The notes beneath the pieces are model-generated. The model was not told where the DNA came from and searched no databases. It was given only the letters and a program-made list of their open reading frames with translations. Position numbers and translations under genes: made by a program. A stretch of 64,000 nucleotides of DNA from Tectiglobus sp965247245 (GTDB lineage: Bacteria > Pseudomonadota > Alphaproteobacteria > Rhizobiales > Hyphomicrobiaceae): the NCBI GenBank assembly GCA_965247245.1, contig CBDFGV010000003.1:992001-1056000 (forward strand), written 5' to 3'. Positions 36,526 to 45,824 of this stretch are shown piece by piece; within the stretch, counting starts at the first letter, position 1; each line of letters begins with the position of its first letter.

Positions 36526-37599
36526 ATGGGTAACATCAGACAAACCGGCGGCCGACAACGACTGTTTGAAAGTGTCCTGGACACAGTCGGCGATACACCG
36601 TGCATCAAGGTCAACAACCTCGCACCTGAAGGTGTTAGGTTGTATGTCAAGGCTGAGTTTTTCAATCCCGCTGGTTCCGTCAAGGATCGCCTGGCACTGA
36701 ACATCATCGAAGCCGCAGAGCGCGATGGCTCACTCAAACCGGGCCAGACAATCGTTGAAGCGACGAGTGGCAACACCGGCATCGGCCTCGCGATGGTGTG
36801 TGCCGCCAAGGGCTATCCTCTGGTCGTCACCATGGCCGACAGCTTTTCAATCGAGCGCCGCAAACTGATGCGCTTCCTCGGCGCCAAAGTGGTCTTGACG
36901 CCGCGAGCTGAAAAGGGCTTCGGCATGTACAATAAGGCTGTTGAACTCGCCAAAGCCAACGGCTGGTTTCTGGCCAGACAATTCGAGACGGACGCCAACG
37001 CTGACATTCACGAAAACACAACCGCACGCGAGATCCTGGCCGACTTCGACGGTGATCGTCTCGACTACTGGGTGACCGGCTATGGCACCGGCGGAACCGT
37101 CTCGGGTGTCGCCCGCGTTCTGCGCAAGGAACGTCCCGATACCAAGATCATCCTCTCTGAACCAGCAAACGCGCAACTGATCGGCAGCGGACATGTCCAG
37201 GAACGCGGATCGGACAATGAGCCGGCACATAGCCATCCGGCTTTCGAACCGCACCCTATTCAAGGTTGGACCCCGGACTTCATTCCGCACGTCCTCCAGG
37301 AAAGCATCGACAATAAGTTCTATGATGACCTGGTTCCGGTTCCCGGACCTGAGGGTATCGCGTGGTCCCAGAAGCTCGCCCAGAAGGAGGGTATCCTAAC
37401 CGGCGTTTCAGGTGGTTCGACATTTGCCATCGCGATGGGCATTGCTGAGAAAGCCGAACCCGGGACCGTCATCTTGTGCATGTTGCCAGATACCGGTGAG
37501 CGCTATCTCTCCTCACCTCTGTTCGAGGGTATTCCGGAAGACATGACGGACGAGGAAGTCGCACTGTCGAAATCAACACCCGGTTATCAGATGGGTTAG
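36526..37599 (+). CDS. Cysteine synthase-type PLP enzyme
   Basis: The 357-residue protein is a fold-type II PLP enzyme of the cysteine synthase/cystathionine beta-synthase family. Lys53 (NPAGSVKDR) is the PLP Schiff-base residue, TSGNTGIGLA (about 80-89) holds the substrate carboxylate, and GYGTGGTVSGVA binds PLP phosphate. The ending LPDTGERYLSSPLFEGIP is typical of O-acetylserine sulfhydrylases. It makes cysteine from O-acetylserine and sulfide, or a related beta-substituted amino acid. The ATG is preceded by GGAAAGG. Upstream is a 219-base intergenic stretch without a gene. CysE is not nearby. Confidence 0.9.
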   Translation: MGNIRQTGGRQRLFESVLDTVGDTPCIKVNNLAPEGVRLYVKAEFFNPAGSVKDRLALNIIEAAERDGSLKPGQTIVEATSGNTGIGLAMVCAAKGYPLVVTMADSFSIERRKLMRFLGAKVVLTPRAEKGFGMYNKAVELAKANGWFLARQFETDANADIHENTTAREILADFDGDRLDYWVTGYGTGGTVSGVARVLRKERPDTKIILSEPANAQLIGSGHVQERGSDNEPAHSHPAFEPHPIQGWTPDFIPHVLQESIDNKFYDDLVPVPGPEGIAWSQKLAQKEGILTGVSGGSTFAIAMGIAEKAEPGTVILCMLPDTGERYLSSPLFEGIPEDMTDEEVALSKSTPGYQMG

Positions 37600-37619
37600 G
37601 CGACGACCTGGGCAGGACC

Positions 37620-38486
37620 TTACTCGTCCCGCAACATGTCCCGCCAGGTCACTTGAGGTTCATATCCAAGGCGCTCACGTGCCTTGGAAATATCCATCAC
37701 CGACGCCAACGGATTAGCTTTGTAAATCTCAGGCTTGCGCAGTTCGGGAAGACGTGCCCAGCGCTCTTTGGCCAGTTCCAGTGTTGGAACTTCGTTGAGC
37801 CCGTCACCTGCCGAAATCGTAAAGACCTCATAACCTTGGTACGGTGCCGCCAGCGCCAGGCTGAATGCCTGAGCAACATCTTCCGGTGAGACATAAGCCC
37901 AGAAGTGATAGTTCTGGACATCCGAGCCACGGGCCCTGAGCTCCGGATACTCCGGCGGGAAAACGACATGCACTGGTCGAATGACTAACACTTCCATCTG
38001 TCCGCGTGCGGCGAAGCTTTCTGCAATGGTCTCTGTGACCCGCTTGCTCAATGAATAAAACTCAGTCGGTCTGAGCGGATGCGCCTCATCGACAGGAAGG
38101 TACTGCGGTGGCCAGTCCGGTGGATTATAAGACAGCCCAAAGACGGAATCGCTTGAAGCCACGATAGCACGTTTGACACCGGCGTCTTCCGCGGCCTGCA
38201 GAACCGACCATGCGCCTTGCACATTGGTATTGAAGGTAACATCTGCCGGCGCCGTCCGCGGATTGGGAATGGCTGCTAGATGGACAACGGTATCGCATCC
38301 GGAAAACTGCGCGCGGAGTGCATCAAGGTTACGGATATCAGTGTCGACATACGCGACGTCGGCGAGTTCCGGATCATCAGGCCGCTTGATGTCGAGGATA
38401 GTCAGATCGCATGCACCAACTACGCGCCTCGCCACATGCATGCCAAGCTTGCCAGCTCCGCCAGTAACGATGACCTTCTGGCCCAC
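37620..38486 (-). CDS. NAD-dependent epimerase/dehydratase (extended SDR)
   Basis: The 288-residue protein has the NAD-binding GGAGKLG (VTGGAGKLGMHVARR) and the catalytic YSLSK (EFYSLSKRVTE), with the Ser within VASSDSVFGLSY. It resembles the uronate dehydrogenase/NAD-dependent epimerase branch, which acts on sugars or related polyols in the cytosol. The C-terminal RERLGYEPQVTWRDML is normal for the family. It converges with the cysteine synthase-type gene and is followed upstream by a TauD-type oxygenase on the same strand, with a gap of 40 bases. The substrate is not inferable. Confidence 0.88.
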   Translation of the reverse strand: MGQKVIVTGGAGKLGMHVARRVVGACDLTILDIKRPDDPELADVAYVDTDIRNLDALRAQFSGCDTVVHLAAIPNPRTAPADVTFNTNVQGAWSVLQAAEDAGVKRAIVASSDSVFGLSYNPPDWPPQYLPVDEAHPLRPTEFYSLSKRVTETIAESFAARGQMEVLVIRPVHVVFPPEYPELRARGSDVQNYHFWAYVSPEDVAQAFSLALAAPYQGYEVFTISAGDGLNEVPTLELAKERWARLPELRKPEIYKANPLASVMDISKARERLGYEPQVTWRDMLRDE

Positions 38487-38526
38487 AGCATTGTTCCTTA
38501 TCGTTGGCGTTTGACCGCCTCAAGCA

Positions 38527-39408
38527 TCACGTCGTCGGCGTGCCACGCAGGCAGGTTCGGTGCATCACCCGCGGGAACTTTGCTGCATCAAAGTTCGGAT
38601 CTGCGCGATGCAGCAGACACCGGTTGTCCCACATCAATACATCACCCTGCTGCCAGTTATGGCGATAGACAAACCGAGGTTGCGTGCAGTGCTCTTCGAG
38701 TTCCTCGATCTTCGTCAGGCCATCCTCCTTCGACATATCTCCCAGGAAGGCTGCGTGCATTCCCAGGAACAGCGCACGCTCGCCGGTGTTCGGGTGCACA
38801 CGCACCAGCGGGTGGGTCATGTCAGGTGCATCATCAAGCTCGGCCTGCGTAAAGCTCTTGCCGACGTTGTCGCGAGAATGTTCCCAACTATGGACAACCG
38901 TCATTTCGGAAAGACTAACCTTCTCATCTTCGGGCAGAGCTTCGAAACCCGCCTGCATATCGGCGAAACACGTGTCACCACCATCCGGCGGTATTGTCAC
39001 TGCATGAAGAATGGTGGCCATCGACGGCGCCGGGCGAAACGACTTGTCCGAGTGCCACCGCGTTGACTTGACGACACCCGTCGGCTGACCATCGGGGCCA
39101 AGATTGGTTACCATGTGCACGAGCGGAAATTCATCCTGCCCGACATTGCCTTTGGCGTGACGCTCAAGCGTGCCGAACTGTTCGGTAAACGCCATTTGTT
39201 GCGCCTTGCTGAGCTTCTGATTGCGAAACGCCAGCACCTTATACTTGAGAAACGCAGCGAGAACCGCATCCCGCGTGGCCTGATCCATCGGTTGCGAGAG
39301 ATCGAGGCCAGTCACCTCTGCCGCCATAGTCTCGCTGAGTGGCCTAACCTCGAACCCAGCTGAAGTCGCGGCACCCCCATCAACATGTCTAGAACCTGCA
39401 TCATTCAT
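38527..39408 (-). CDS. TauD/TfdA-family 2-oxoglutarate dioxygenase
   Basis: The 293-residue protein is a second Fe(II)/2-oxoglutarate oxygenase of the TauD/TfdA family. His119 and Asp121 (RWHSDKSF) are iron ligands, and the distal His is in RVMHRTCLRG. The ATG at 39406-39408 has GGGAGG upstream, a good ribosome site. It shares the TfdA opening EVTGLDLSQP. It lies between the epimerase gene (same strand, possibly co-transcribed) and a PhyH-type oxygenase on the plus strand, starting about 100 bases away. The substrate is unknown but a carboxylate, sulfonate or aryloxy acid is typical. Confidence 0.9.
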   Translation of the reverse strand: MNDAGSRHVDGGAATSAGFEVRPLSETMAAEVTGLDLSQPMDQATRDAVLAAFLKYKVLAFRNQKLSKAQQMAFTEQFGTLERHAKGNVGQDEFPLVHMVTNLGPDGQPTGVVKSTRWHSDKSFRPAPSMATILHAVTIPPDGGDTCFADMQAGFEALPEDEKVSLSEMTVVHSWEHSRDNVGKSFTQAELDDAPDMTHPLVRVHPNTGERALFLGMHAAFLGDMSKEDGLTKIEELEEHCTQPRFVYRHNWQQGDVLMWDNRCLLHRADPNFDAAKFPRVMHRTCLRGTPTT

Positions 39409-39509
39409 GCGCGCCTCCCAGGGACTGATCTCTGCCCGACAACCATTGACGCGATCCAGATCATCAAGACAAACTATATGGTCCTCAACGACCACGATTG
39501 GTGATCGCG

Positions 39510-40418
39510 ATGCTCCAACATGATGTACTCAAGCACGATCCGCAGATCATGACCAAGACGCAGCGCGAGCAATTTTTCGAGGAAGGCTGCCTTGTCCTCG
39601 AAGGTATCATAGATGAGATGTGGCTGAACCGGCTGCGTTCCGCCATGGACGAAATGATCGATGCCAGTCGGCAGGTAGCCGAAAGCGATGCCCGTTTCGT
39701 TTTGGAAGAGGGACACTCTCAGGATGATCCGCGCCTGCGTAGGCTTTCGAGCCCTGTCGCGCATCATCCCACATTCTGGGAGTTCGCTTCGACATCCAGA
39801 ATTGTGGATGTTGCAGCCGATGTCTGCGGACCGGATGTGAAGTTCCATCACTCGAAGCTCAATTTCAAATGGCCCAAGGGTGGACAATTGTTTGACTGGC
39901 ATCAGGACATTCAAGCGTGGCCGCATACCGACTACAGTCCGGTGACGGTCGGGCTCTACATGGATGACTGCAATCTGGAGCAAGGGCCGTTGACGGCAAT
40001 CAAGGGCAGCCACCTGGAGCCATTGCGCAGCATGTATGACAAGCAGGGCAATTGGGTCCTGCGCATCGAAGAAGAAGACATGCCGGCCAACTGGCGCGAA
40101 GACACAGTCAAGATGACTGGACCAGCAGGCTCACTTGCGCTGCTTAACTGCCGCGTCATTCACGGCTCAGAGCGCAACGCATCGGACAAGATGCGTCCGC
40201 TTCTTCTGAACGTCTATTCCTCCGCTGACTCGATGCCTTACACCTTCAATCCTCTCGCGACGGAGTTCGCAGGCACTATCGTAAGAGGCCAGGCAGCCAA
40301 GCAAGCCTGTCACGACCCCCGCGGCTGTGAACTGCCGCCGGACTGGTCGAAGGGCTACGTCGGTCCATGGAAGCACCAGGCAACCAACAAAGACGACACC
40401 GCGCAAGCAAGCATGTAG
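39510..40418 (+). CDS. Phytanoyl-CoA dioxygenase (PhyH)-family oxygenase
   Basis: The 302-residue protein belongs to the PhyH family of Fe(II)/2-oxoglutarate oxygenases. His131 and Asp133 (FDWHQDI) are metal ligands, and CRVIHGSERN carries the distal His. Related enzymes hydroxylate phytanoyl-CoA, ectoine or 2-aminoethylphosphonate. An ATG at 39510 was chosen over an in-frame TTG 12 bases earlier. The gene starts about 100 bases from a divergent TauD-type oxygenase and is followed 80 bases later by a two-subunit thiamine-diphosphate decarboxylase. The combination suggests breakdown of an organosulfonate or phosphonate, which is inference. Confidence 0.87.
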   Translation: MLQHDVLKHDPQIMTKTQREQFFEEGCLVLEGIIDEMWLNRLRSAMDEMIDASRQVAESDARFVLEEGHSQDDPRLRRLSSPVAHHPTFWEFASTSRIVDVAADVCGPDVKFHHSKLNFKWPKGGQLFDWHQDIQAWPHTDYSPVTVGLYMDDCNLEQGPLTAIKGSHLEPLRSMYDKQGNWVLRIEEEDMPANWREDTVKMTGPAGSLALLNCRVIHGSERNASDKMRPLLLNVYSSADSMPYTFNPLATEFAGTIVRGQAAKQACHDPRGCELPPDWSKGYVGPWKHQATNKDDTAQASM

Positions 40419-40497
40419 TTTGTTGCCGCGATTATACGAAGTCACAAGCCAGCAAGTCTGACAGAACAAACTAAACCAACCGAAGGGGGCAACACGA

Positions 40498-41022
40498 ATG
40501 GTGGAAGCCGCAGATCCGTCCTGGCGCGACCAGCTCTATGACTCGCTCAAAGCACTCAACATCGAAGTCGTTGTCTATGTCCCTGACGCCGGCCACGCCG
40601 TCCTCATTGATCGTTGCCTGGCAGACCCGGACATCGACTGCTTTCCCCTGGTCAACGAATTCGAAGCCGTCGGCATATGCGTCGGCGCCTGGCTCGGCGG
40701 CAAGCGCGCCTGCACGCTGATTCAATCCAGCGGTGTCGGCAACACGATCAACGCCCTGGGACTGGCTCACTCAACCGGCGCACCATTCTTCACGATTGCC
40801 ACCATGCGCGGCGAGTGGGGTGAATTCAACGGCTGGCAAACTCCATTGGGACAGGCGGTCCCCAAGGTGCTTGAGGCCGCCAACGTCGTGGTCAATCGCG
40901 CTGAGACGGCCGCCGACGTCATACCAGTGACCGAAGCTAGCGGCCGGTTGGCTTTCCAATCCTACCTGCCGGTTTTCACGCTCATTTCCCAGCGCGTCAC
41001 CGGCGCTAAGATTTTCAAATAG
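40498..41022 (+). CDS. Thiamine-diphosphate decarboxylase alpha subunit (sulfopyruvate/phosphonopyruvate decarboxylase type)
   Basis: The 174-residue protein is the PYR-domain subunit of a two-part TPP enzyme. NEFEAVGICVGAWLGG contains the Glu that activates the cofactor, and QSSGVGNTINALG is the family hallmark of ComD-type subunits. ComD with ComE decarboxylates sulfopyruvate to sulfoacetaldehyde; related pairs use phosphonopyruvate. It must bind the next gene product, which supplies the diphosphate site. The next gene starts 12 bases after its stop, so the two are coupled. No other coenzyme M genes are seen, pointing to catabolic use. Confidence 0.87.
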   Translation: MVEAADPSWRDQLYDSLKALNIEVVVYVPDAGHAVLIDRCLADPDIDCFPLVNEFEAVGICVGAWLGGKRACTLIQSSGVGNTINALGLAHSTGAPFFTIATMRGEWGEFNGWQTPLGQAVPKVLEAANVVVNRAETAADVIPVTEASGRLAFQSYLPVFTLISQRVTGAKIFK

Positions 41023-41033
41023 GAGCGCGCGCC

Positions 41034-41639
41034 ATGCATACTGATAACAAACCGCGCCTCGAACGACGCAGCGCAGTTCTCAAGCTTCTTGCCAACCGGT
41101 CGTCAGACCTGCTGGTGGTTGCCGGTCTCGGCTCGGCCATCTGGGATGTTGAGACCGCGGGTGAGAACCCTCTTAACTTCTATCTGCTCGGCGCGATGGG
41201 CAGCGTTGTCCCGACCGCGCTCGGCCTGGCTGCAGCCCAGCCTGACAAGCGGGTCGTCGCCTTCACCGGCGACTCAGAACTCGGGATGGGGCTCTATGCG
41301 CTGGCAACCGTCGGCTGGCGCAAGCCGAAGAACCTGGCCATCGTCTGCATCGACAATGGCAGGTTTGGTGAAACTGGCGGCCAGATCAGCCACACCGGGA
41401 TCAATCTTGATTTGGCTGGCGTCGCCCGCGCATCGGGCCTCACAGCCGTGCATCAAGCTTACGAGGAAGACGAGATCGACAAGCTGCGCACCGCCATGGT
41501 CGAAGTAGAAGGACCGGTCTTCATCCATCTTCTCGTCAGCGCAGACATGCCGCCGGTGAACATGCCGATCCGCAACGGCCAGATCGGACTGACCAGATTC
41601 CGCGAAGCTCTCCTCGGCCCGGAAGCTCTGAAAGAGTAA
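41034..41639 (+). CDS. Thiamine-diphosphate decarboxylase beta subunit (sulfopyruvate/phosphonopyruvate decarboxylase type)
   Basis: The 201-residue protein is the PP-domain subunit. The Mg/TPP motif is GDSELGMG...CIDNGRFGETGG, with the closing Asn at IDN. The preceding LGAMGSVVPTALGLAAAQP is typical of ComE. It forms the active enzyme with the alpha subunit encoded just upstream. Predicted reaction: non-oxidative decarboxylation of a 3-sulfo- or 3-phosphono-pyruvate to the aldehyde. An inverted repeat follows 60 bases downstream and may end the transcript. Confidence 0.87.
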   Translation: MHTDNKPRLERRSAVLKLLANRSSDLLVVAGLGSAIWDVETAGENPLNFYLLGAMGSVVPTALGLAAAQPDKRVVAFTGDSELGMGLYALATVGWRKPKNLAIVCIDNGRFGETGGQISHTGINLDLAGVARASGLTAVHQAYEEDEIDKLRTAMVEVEGPVFIHLLVSADMPPVNMPIRNGQIGLTRFREALLGPEALKE

Positions 41640-41698
41640 GCCGCACGCGCCAGTACGAACGGCGCGGGCCTCTTCAGCCATACATACCGCGAAACAGT

Positions 41699-41726
41699 GA
41701 ACGGGCTCGCTCGACCGGGCCCGTTC
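41699..41726. terminator. Possible bidirectional terminator
   Basis: GAACGGGC and GCCCGTTC form an 8-bp stem with a 12-base loop between two converging genes. A short T-containing run follows on the plus strand but it is weak. Confidence 0.5.
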
Positions 41727-41759
41727 CAATTCTAAGTCTATAAACGAGTGAGCGGTGCC

Positions 41760-42863
41760 TTACTCAGCCGCGGCCGAAGCCGGTTCCGTCTTCCAGGTCT
41801 TTAGGACCGGCAGCACTTCCTTGGCAAAGAGCTTCAGGCCCTCTTCGGCCACACTCATCGGCGTACCGCCAAAGCGGAAGGCGACGTTCAACTCGAAGTC
41901 ACCGACGACTTCGCGGCGTTCCTCCAATTGGCGCAGTATCCGGTCAGGCGTTCCCCAGGCTGCAGCCTTCATGAAGTTGTCGACCGCCCCGGTCAGATCA
42001 CCACCTGTCTTGCGCGCGAACTCCGCCTTCTGCTGATAGCCGCCATAGCCCTTCACATTCTTGAAGTGCTCACCGAGAAACTCGTAGTGATAGAAGTTGC
42101 TCTCCGTGAACATGCCCTGATACTGGCGCGCCCACTCTTCACCCTGCTCATTGTTCGTCGTGCAGACAGCAAAGTCAGTCAGCATCGGCGTCGGCGCCGG
42201 TGTCCCATGATACTTCTGGTGCAGTTCGCGACCTTTATTCAAGATCGGCGCACGCATCTCCCAGGGCCGGTCTGCAAACATAACCATGCGAACATTGCCG
42301 AGACGGGCGACGGAATCCACAGACTCTTCGCTCGTCGCCACCGAATAAATCCGGCCATCCATCGAATGCTGTGGCCGTGGCCGGATCTCGGTGCGCGGCT
42401 GTTTGTAGAAGGGGCCGTCACCTTCAATGAACCCGGTCTTCAGCGCCTCAAGGATCATCGGAGCAGCCTCATCGAAGCGACCACGCGACTCATCCATCGG
42501 CACGCGGAACGCCTCAAACTCGCGCCGCGCCAACCCTCGGCCCATGCCAAACCGCAGCCGGCCATCGCTCAGAAGATCCAAAAGCGCAACCTGCTCGGCA
42601 ACGCGAAGTGGATCATGCCACGGCAGAATGACAGCCGCCGTACCGATATCGACATGGCTGTACTTCGCCGCCAAATGCGTCATCAGCTGAACATTGTCAG
42701 GGCAAAACGAGTAGTCGCAGAAGTGGTGCTCGGTTGACCAAAGCACATCAAAACCAGAGTCGGCTGCAACTTCTGCGAGGCGCAGTTCCTCCTGCCATAC
42801 CTGGGCATCGGAGCAGTCATCCCAGCCGTAGCTGGTGAAAAGCATCATAAAACCGACATCCAT
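41760..42863 (-). CDS. LLM-class flavin-dependent oxidoreductase
   Basis: The 367-residue protein is of the bacterial luciferase-like monooxygenase family, a TIM barrel that uses reduced FMN or F420-type flavin. Typical stretches are DVGFMMLFTSYGWDD, DVLWSTEHHFCDYSF, GTAAVILPWHDPLRVAEQVALLD and GRLRFGMGRGLARREFEAFRV. Members oxidise alkanesulfonates, nitrilotriacetate and similar small molecules, often with a separate flavin reductase. The ATG at 42861-42863 leads directly into the first strand. It converges with the decarboxylase pair. A link to sulfonate use is possible from context but unproven. Confidence 0.88.
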   Translation of the reverse strand: MDVGFMMLFTSYGWDDCSDAQVWQEELRLAEVAADSGFDVLWSTEHHFCDYSFCPDNVQLMTHLAAKYSHVDIGTAAVILPWHDPLRVAEQVALLDLLSDGRLRFGMGRGLARREFEAFRVPMDESRGRFDEAAPMILEALKTGFIEGDGPFYKQPRTEIRPRPQHSMDGRIYSVATSEESVDSVARLGNVRMVMFADRPWEMRAPILNKGRELHQKYHGTPAPTPMLTDFAVCTTNNEQGEEWARQYQGMFTESNFYHYEFLGEHFKNVKGYGGYQQKAEFARKTGGDLTGAVDNFMKAAAWGTPDRILRQLEERREVVGDFELNVAFRFGGTPMSVAEEGLKLFAKEVLPVLKTWKTEPASAAAE

Positions 42864-42968
42864 GGCGAACCTCCCTGAGACATTTATTATTCCAGGGAGT
42901 GTTTCACGCGCATTTCTCGTCGGCAAGAGTCAGAAGGCCGGCGAATGACCCGCATTCGGATAAGATTC

Positions 42969-42992
42969 GCCCAGACCTTGGATGGTCTGGGC
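42969..42992. terminator. Hairpin after PhaB gene
   Basis: GCCCAGACC and GGTCTGGGC form a perfect 9-bp stem with a 6-base loop, 38 bases past the minus-strand PhaB stop. The T-run is short, so it is a weak terminator or a stabilising hairpin. Confidence 0.55.
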
Positions 42993-43029
42993 TTCAAGTA
43001 AGAGAACTAACCTGCTGTGACAGCAGCAC

Positions 43030-43773
43030 TTACTGCATATGCTGACCGCCGTTAATCGCGATGTTCGCACCGGTCACGAAAGCTGCCTCTTCCGAGCATA
43101 GATAGATGATCAGACCGGCAACTTCTTCCGGCTTGCCGAGGCGAGACAGTGGGATCTGCGGCAGGATCTTGCTGTTCAACACTTCGGGATCGATAGCCGT
43201 GACCATCTTGGTGCCGATGTAGCCCGGCGAAATCGTATTCACCGTGATGCCTTTGCGCGCACACTCGAGTGCGAGCGACTTCGTGAATCCGTGCATCCCG
43301 GCCTTGGCCGCCGCATAGTTGGTCTGGCCGAACGCTCCTTTGGAACCATTCACCGATGAAACATTCACGATGCGGCCCCACTCACGCTCCAGCATTCCGT
43401 CAAAGACGTGTTTGGTCATGTTAAAGACGGAGTCGAGGTTAGTCCTGATCACCGCATCCCAGGCCGACTTGGTCATTTTCCGGAACGTGGTGTCTTTGGT
43501 GATGCCGGCATTATTGATCAGAATTTCAACCGGACCGAGCTGGGCCTCGACGGACTTGATGCACTCTTCTGCGCTGTCGTAGTCACCGACATCGCAAGGC
43601 ACAGCCACGAACTCAAAGCCTTCTTCCTTACGGGCTGCGATCCATTCCTCGGACGTAGTGTTTGATGGCGAGCACGTCACCGCGACCCGGCAACCCTTTG
43701 CAGCCAATCGCTTTGAGATAGTCTCACCCAGACCACCCATGCCGCCAGTTACCAGTGCTACACGGTTTTCCAT
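43030..43773 (-). CDS. phaB: Acetoacetyl-CoA reductase (PhaB type)
   Basis: The 247-residue SDR has TGGMGGLG at 9-16, NNAGITKD at 87-94, catalytic Ser140, Tyr153 and Lys157 (NYAAAKAG). The sequence between, such as FGQTNYAAAKAGMHGFTKSLA and ECARKGITVNTISPGYIGT, is characteristic of PhaB, which reduces acetoacetyl-CoA to 3-hydroxybutyryl-CoA with NADPH for polyhydroxyalkanoate synthesis. The end FVTGANIAINGGQHMQ is also the PhaB ending. PhaA and PhaC are not in the window, so it is either detached from the main cluster or a related reductase. It is monocistronic on the minus strand. Confidence 0.9.
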   Translation of the reverse strand: MENRVALVTGGMGGLGETISKRLAAKGCRVAVTCSPSNTTSEEWIAARKEEGFEFVAVPCDVGDYDSAEECIKSVEAQLGPVEILINNAGITKDTTFRKMTKSAWDAVIRTNLDSVFNMTKHVFDGMLEREWGRIVNVSSVNGSKGAFGQTNYAAAKAGMHGFTKSLALECARKGITVNTISPGYIGTKMVTAIDPEVLNSKILPQIPLSRLGKPEEVAGLIIYLCSEEAAFVTGANIAINGGQHMQ

Positions 43774-44002
43774 ATCTGACGCCTCTTCCTTCTAAAAACT
43801 GGTTATAACCCAATGACCCACGACGTTTTACAACTGTAAGATAACCGCCAGTGTCCTTGATCAACATCAATAGGCCCGAACAACGCGCACTCAAACACGA
43901 CAATCGTATAATTATTTGGCGCGATACCACAGTTTACCTGTTTCATTTGCCCGCTGCGACAATCAATATTCGCGCCCAAAATTTGAGCAGAGCCCAGGCC
44001 AA

Positions 44003-45697
44003 TTACTCGGCCGCAGGTTTCCCCCGCTCATAAACAACATTCCCTGCTGTGATAACAGTGTCCGCGACAATGTCGGAAATTTTGCTCTCATCGACTTCGA
44101 GCAGGTCGTCTGAAAGTATTGCAATATCAGCGGCTTTCCCGACCTCCAACGTGCCCTTGAAGTCCTCTTCAAAACTCAGCCACGCACCTTCCCGGCTGGC
44201 ACAGGCCAACGCTTCAACGCGACTGAGCTTCTGGCCAGGACCCAAAACCCTGCCAGCGTCCGTCTTGCGAGCCACGGCGTGCTCAATCGGAACGAACATA
44301 CTGGGCGGAACATTGTCAGTTGCCAGCGACACGTGAACACCGGCATCAACCAGGTCCCGCAACGGCAACACGGCTTCGCAACCCTCTTCTCCGAGTTCAT
44401 CGCGCAGTTTCTCGCCGTCTTGTGCGATCCACTTTGACGAGTAGGCCTGCAGCACCAAACCGAGATCACGAAGCCGCGAGATCTCGTCTTTCGAAAAGCG
44501 CCCAATATGCTCGATCAGCCAGCGTTGCTCGGTAATAGGTGTCTGGCGATTAACCTCCTCGTACAGGTCAAGGATGCCGGGCGAGAACGAACCGACGCGC
44601 ACACCAAGCCGAGCGGCCTCGACCATCATGTCCATCATGACGTCTTTCGGCAGGCAGCAATCAAAATTGAATCCGGCCCACCCGGTATACGGGCCGCAGA
44701 GAGCGCGGAGGCGATTCTCCTCTGACACCTCATATTCGGTGTAGACGCCTGCCATCCGAAGAAACTCATCACCGAGCCCGCGTCGCGCCAACCAACGCCC
44801 CCAATCGACCAACATGTCAGTTACATCTTCGCTCGAAGTCGATGACCAGGCGGGACTGAACATCAAAGAGGCACGGACCGGCAACGCGCCTTCCTCGCGC
44901 AAATGCTGGTAGGCTGCAAAAACCTCGCCGGCTATGCCATGTCCTTCGAAAACACTCGTCGTCCCAAAACTATTGTAGACTTCCATTGATCGCCGCAGAC
45001 CGGCAATCCGATCGTCCAATGTAAACTGCGGAATACAGCTCATCAGCGTCTTCTCGACGACCGGTTTGTAGATGAACTCGTAGAAGATTCCGTTTGGCTC
45101 TCCCGTAGTCAAATCCCTGTCAATCTGGATGGATGGCACCGGCGGCATGGTTTCACGTGTGATCCCTGCGACCTCCAGCGCCCGAGAGTTAGCAACGGAA
45201 ATCAATGGCAGTGTATTACGCCAATGTCCCCAGATCGGCCGGATGTAAACCGGATGGTCCGGAGCGACCTGATCGAGCTCCCATCTGTTTGGGAATCGGC
45301 CCTCCTTTAGATTCTGCGGAACACCCTCATAGAACGGTGGCTCGCCAACCGGCATCGTCACGATCCACTCGCCGGCCGGCGTAACTTTTGCCAATTCACG
45401 AACACGATCGAGAATGTCAGCAATCGACCGGCAGCCTGACAACGAAGGCAGCACATCCTTCAGGCCTTCCCGGTCCATGTGGGCATGACCATCGATTAGC
45501 CCCGGCAAAACCAGCTTGCCGTCGGCCGAAAGACGGACCGTCTCTGCTCCAGCCGTGGCTTGGACTTCCGCGTCAGAGCCGACCTTGAGTATCTTGCCAT
45601 CCTGGACGGCAACCGCCTGCGCCATCGTCTCAGCTGCATCGAGCGTCACAACCTTGCCGCCTGTCACAATCAGGTCGGCACCTTGTTCATTTTCCAT
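44003..45697 (-). CDS. YtcJ-type metal-dependent amidohydrolase
   Basis: The 564-residue protein is a large amidohydrolase_3 family enzyme, like N-substituted formamide deformylase. The metal motif is LIDGHAHMDREG (HxH), with family stretches EWIVTMPVGEPPFYEG, GHGIAGEVFAAYQHL and LATDNVPPSMF (Asp of the active site), and VGKAADIAILSDDLL at the C-terminal small domain. The ATG at 45695-45697 was preferred over an upstream frame with atypical residues. It hydrolyses an amide or related C-N bond. It is divergent from an EamA transporter gene, about 130 bases away, possibly an efflux or uptake partner. Confidence 0.88.
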   Translation of the reverse strand: MENEQGADLIVTGGKVVTLDAAETMAQAVAVQDGKILKVGSDAEVQATAGAETVRLSADGKLVLPGLIDGHAHMDREGLKDVLPSLSGCRSIADILDRVRELAKVTPAGEWIVTMPVGEPPFYEGVPQNLKEGRFPNRWELDQVAPDHPVYIRPIWGHWRNTLPLISVANSRALEVAGITRETMPPVPSIQIDRDLTTGEPNGIFYEFIYKPVVEKTLMSCIPQFTLDDRIAGLRRSMEVYNSFGTTSVFEGHGIAGEVFAAYQHLREEGALPVRASLMFSPAWSSTSSEDVTDMLVDWGRWLARRGLGDEFLRMAGVYTEYEVSEENRLRALCGPYTGWAGFNFDCCLPKDVMMDMMVEAARLGVRVGSFSPGILDLYEEVNRQTPITEQRWLIEHIGRFSKDEISRLRDLGLVLQAYSSKWIAQDGEKLRDELGEEGCEAVLPLRDLVDAGVHVSLATDNVPPSMFVPIEHAVARKTDAGRVLGPGQKLSRVEALACASREGAWLSFEEDFKGTLEVGKAADIAILSDDLLEVDESKISDIVADTVITAGNVVYERGKPAAE

Positions 45698-45824
45698 ACG
45701 TACGACACTCCGCTGATCAGCAAATTCAACGCGCATCATCCAGCAATTCATTCCAGGAAACAAATATCAAGAGACAATGGGCCGAACTGCATGTAACTAA
45801 CACCGGCCCAAACACGAGAAACGA

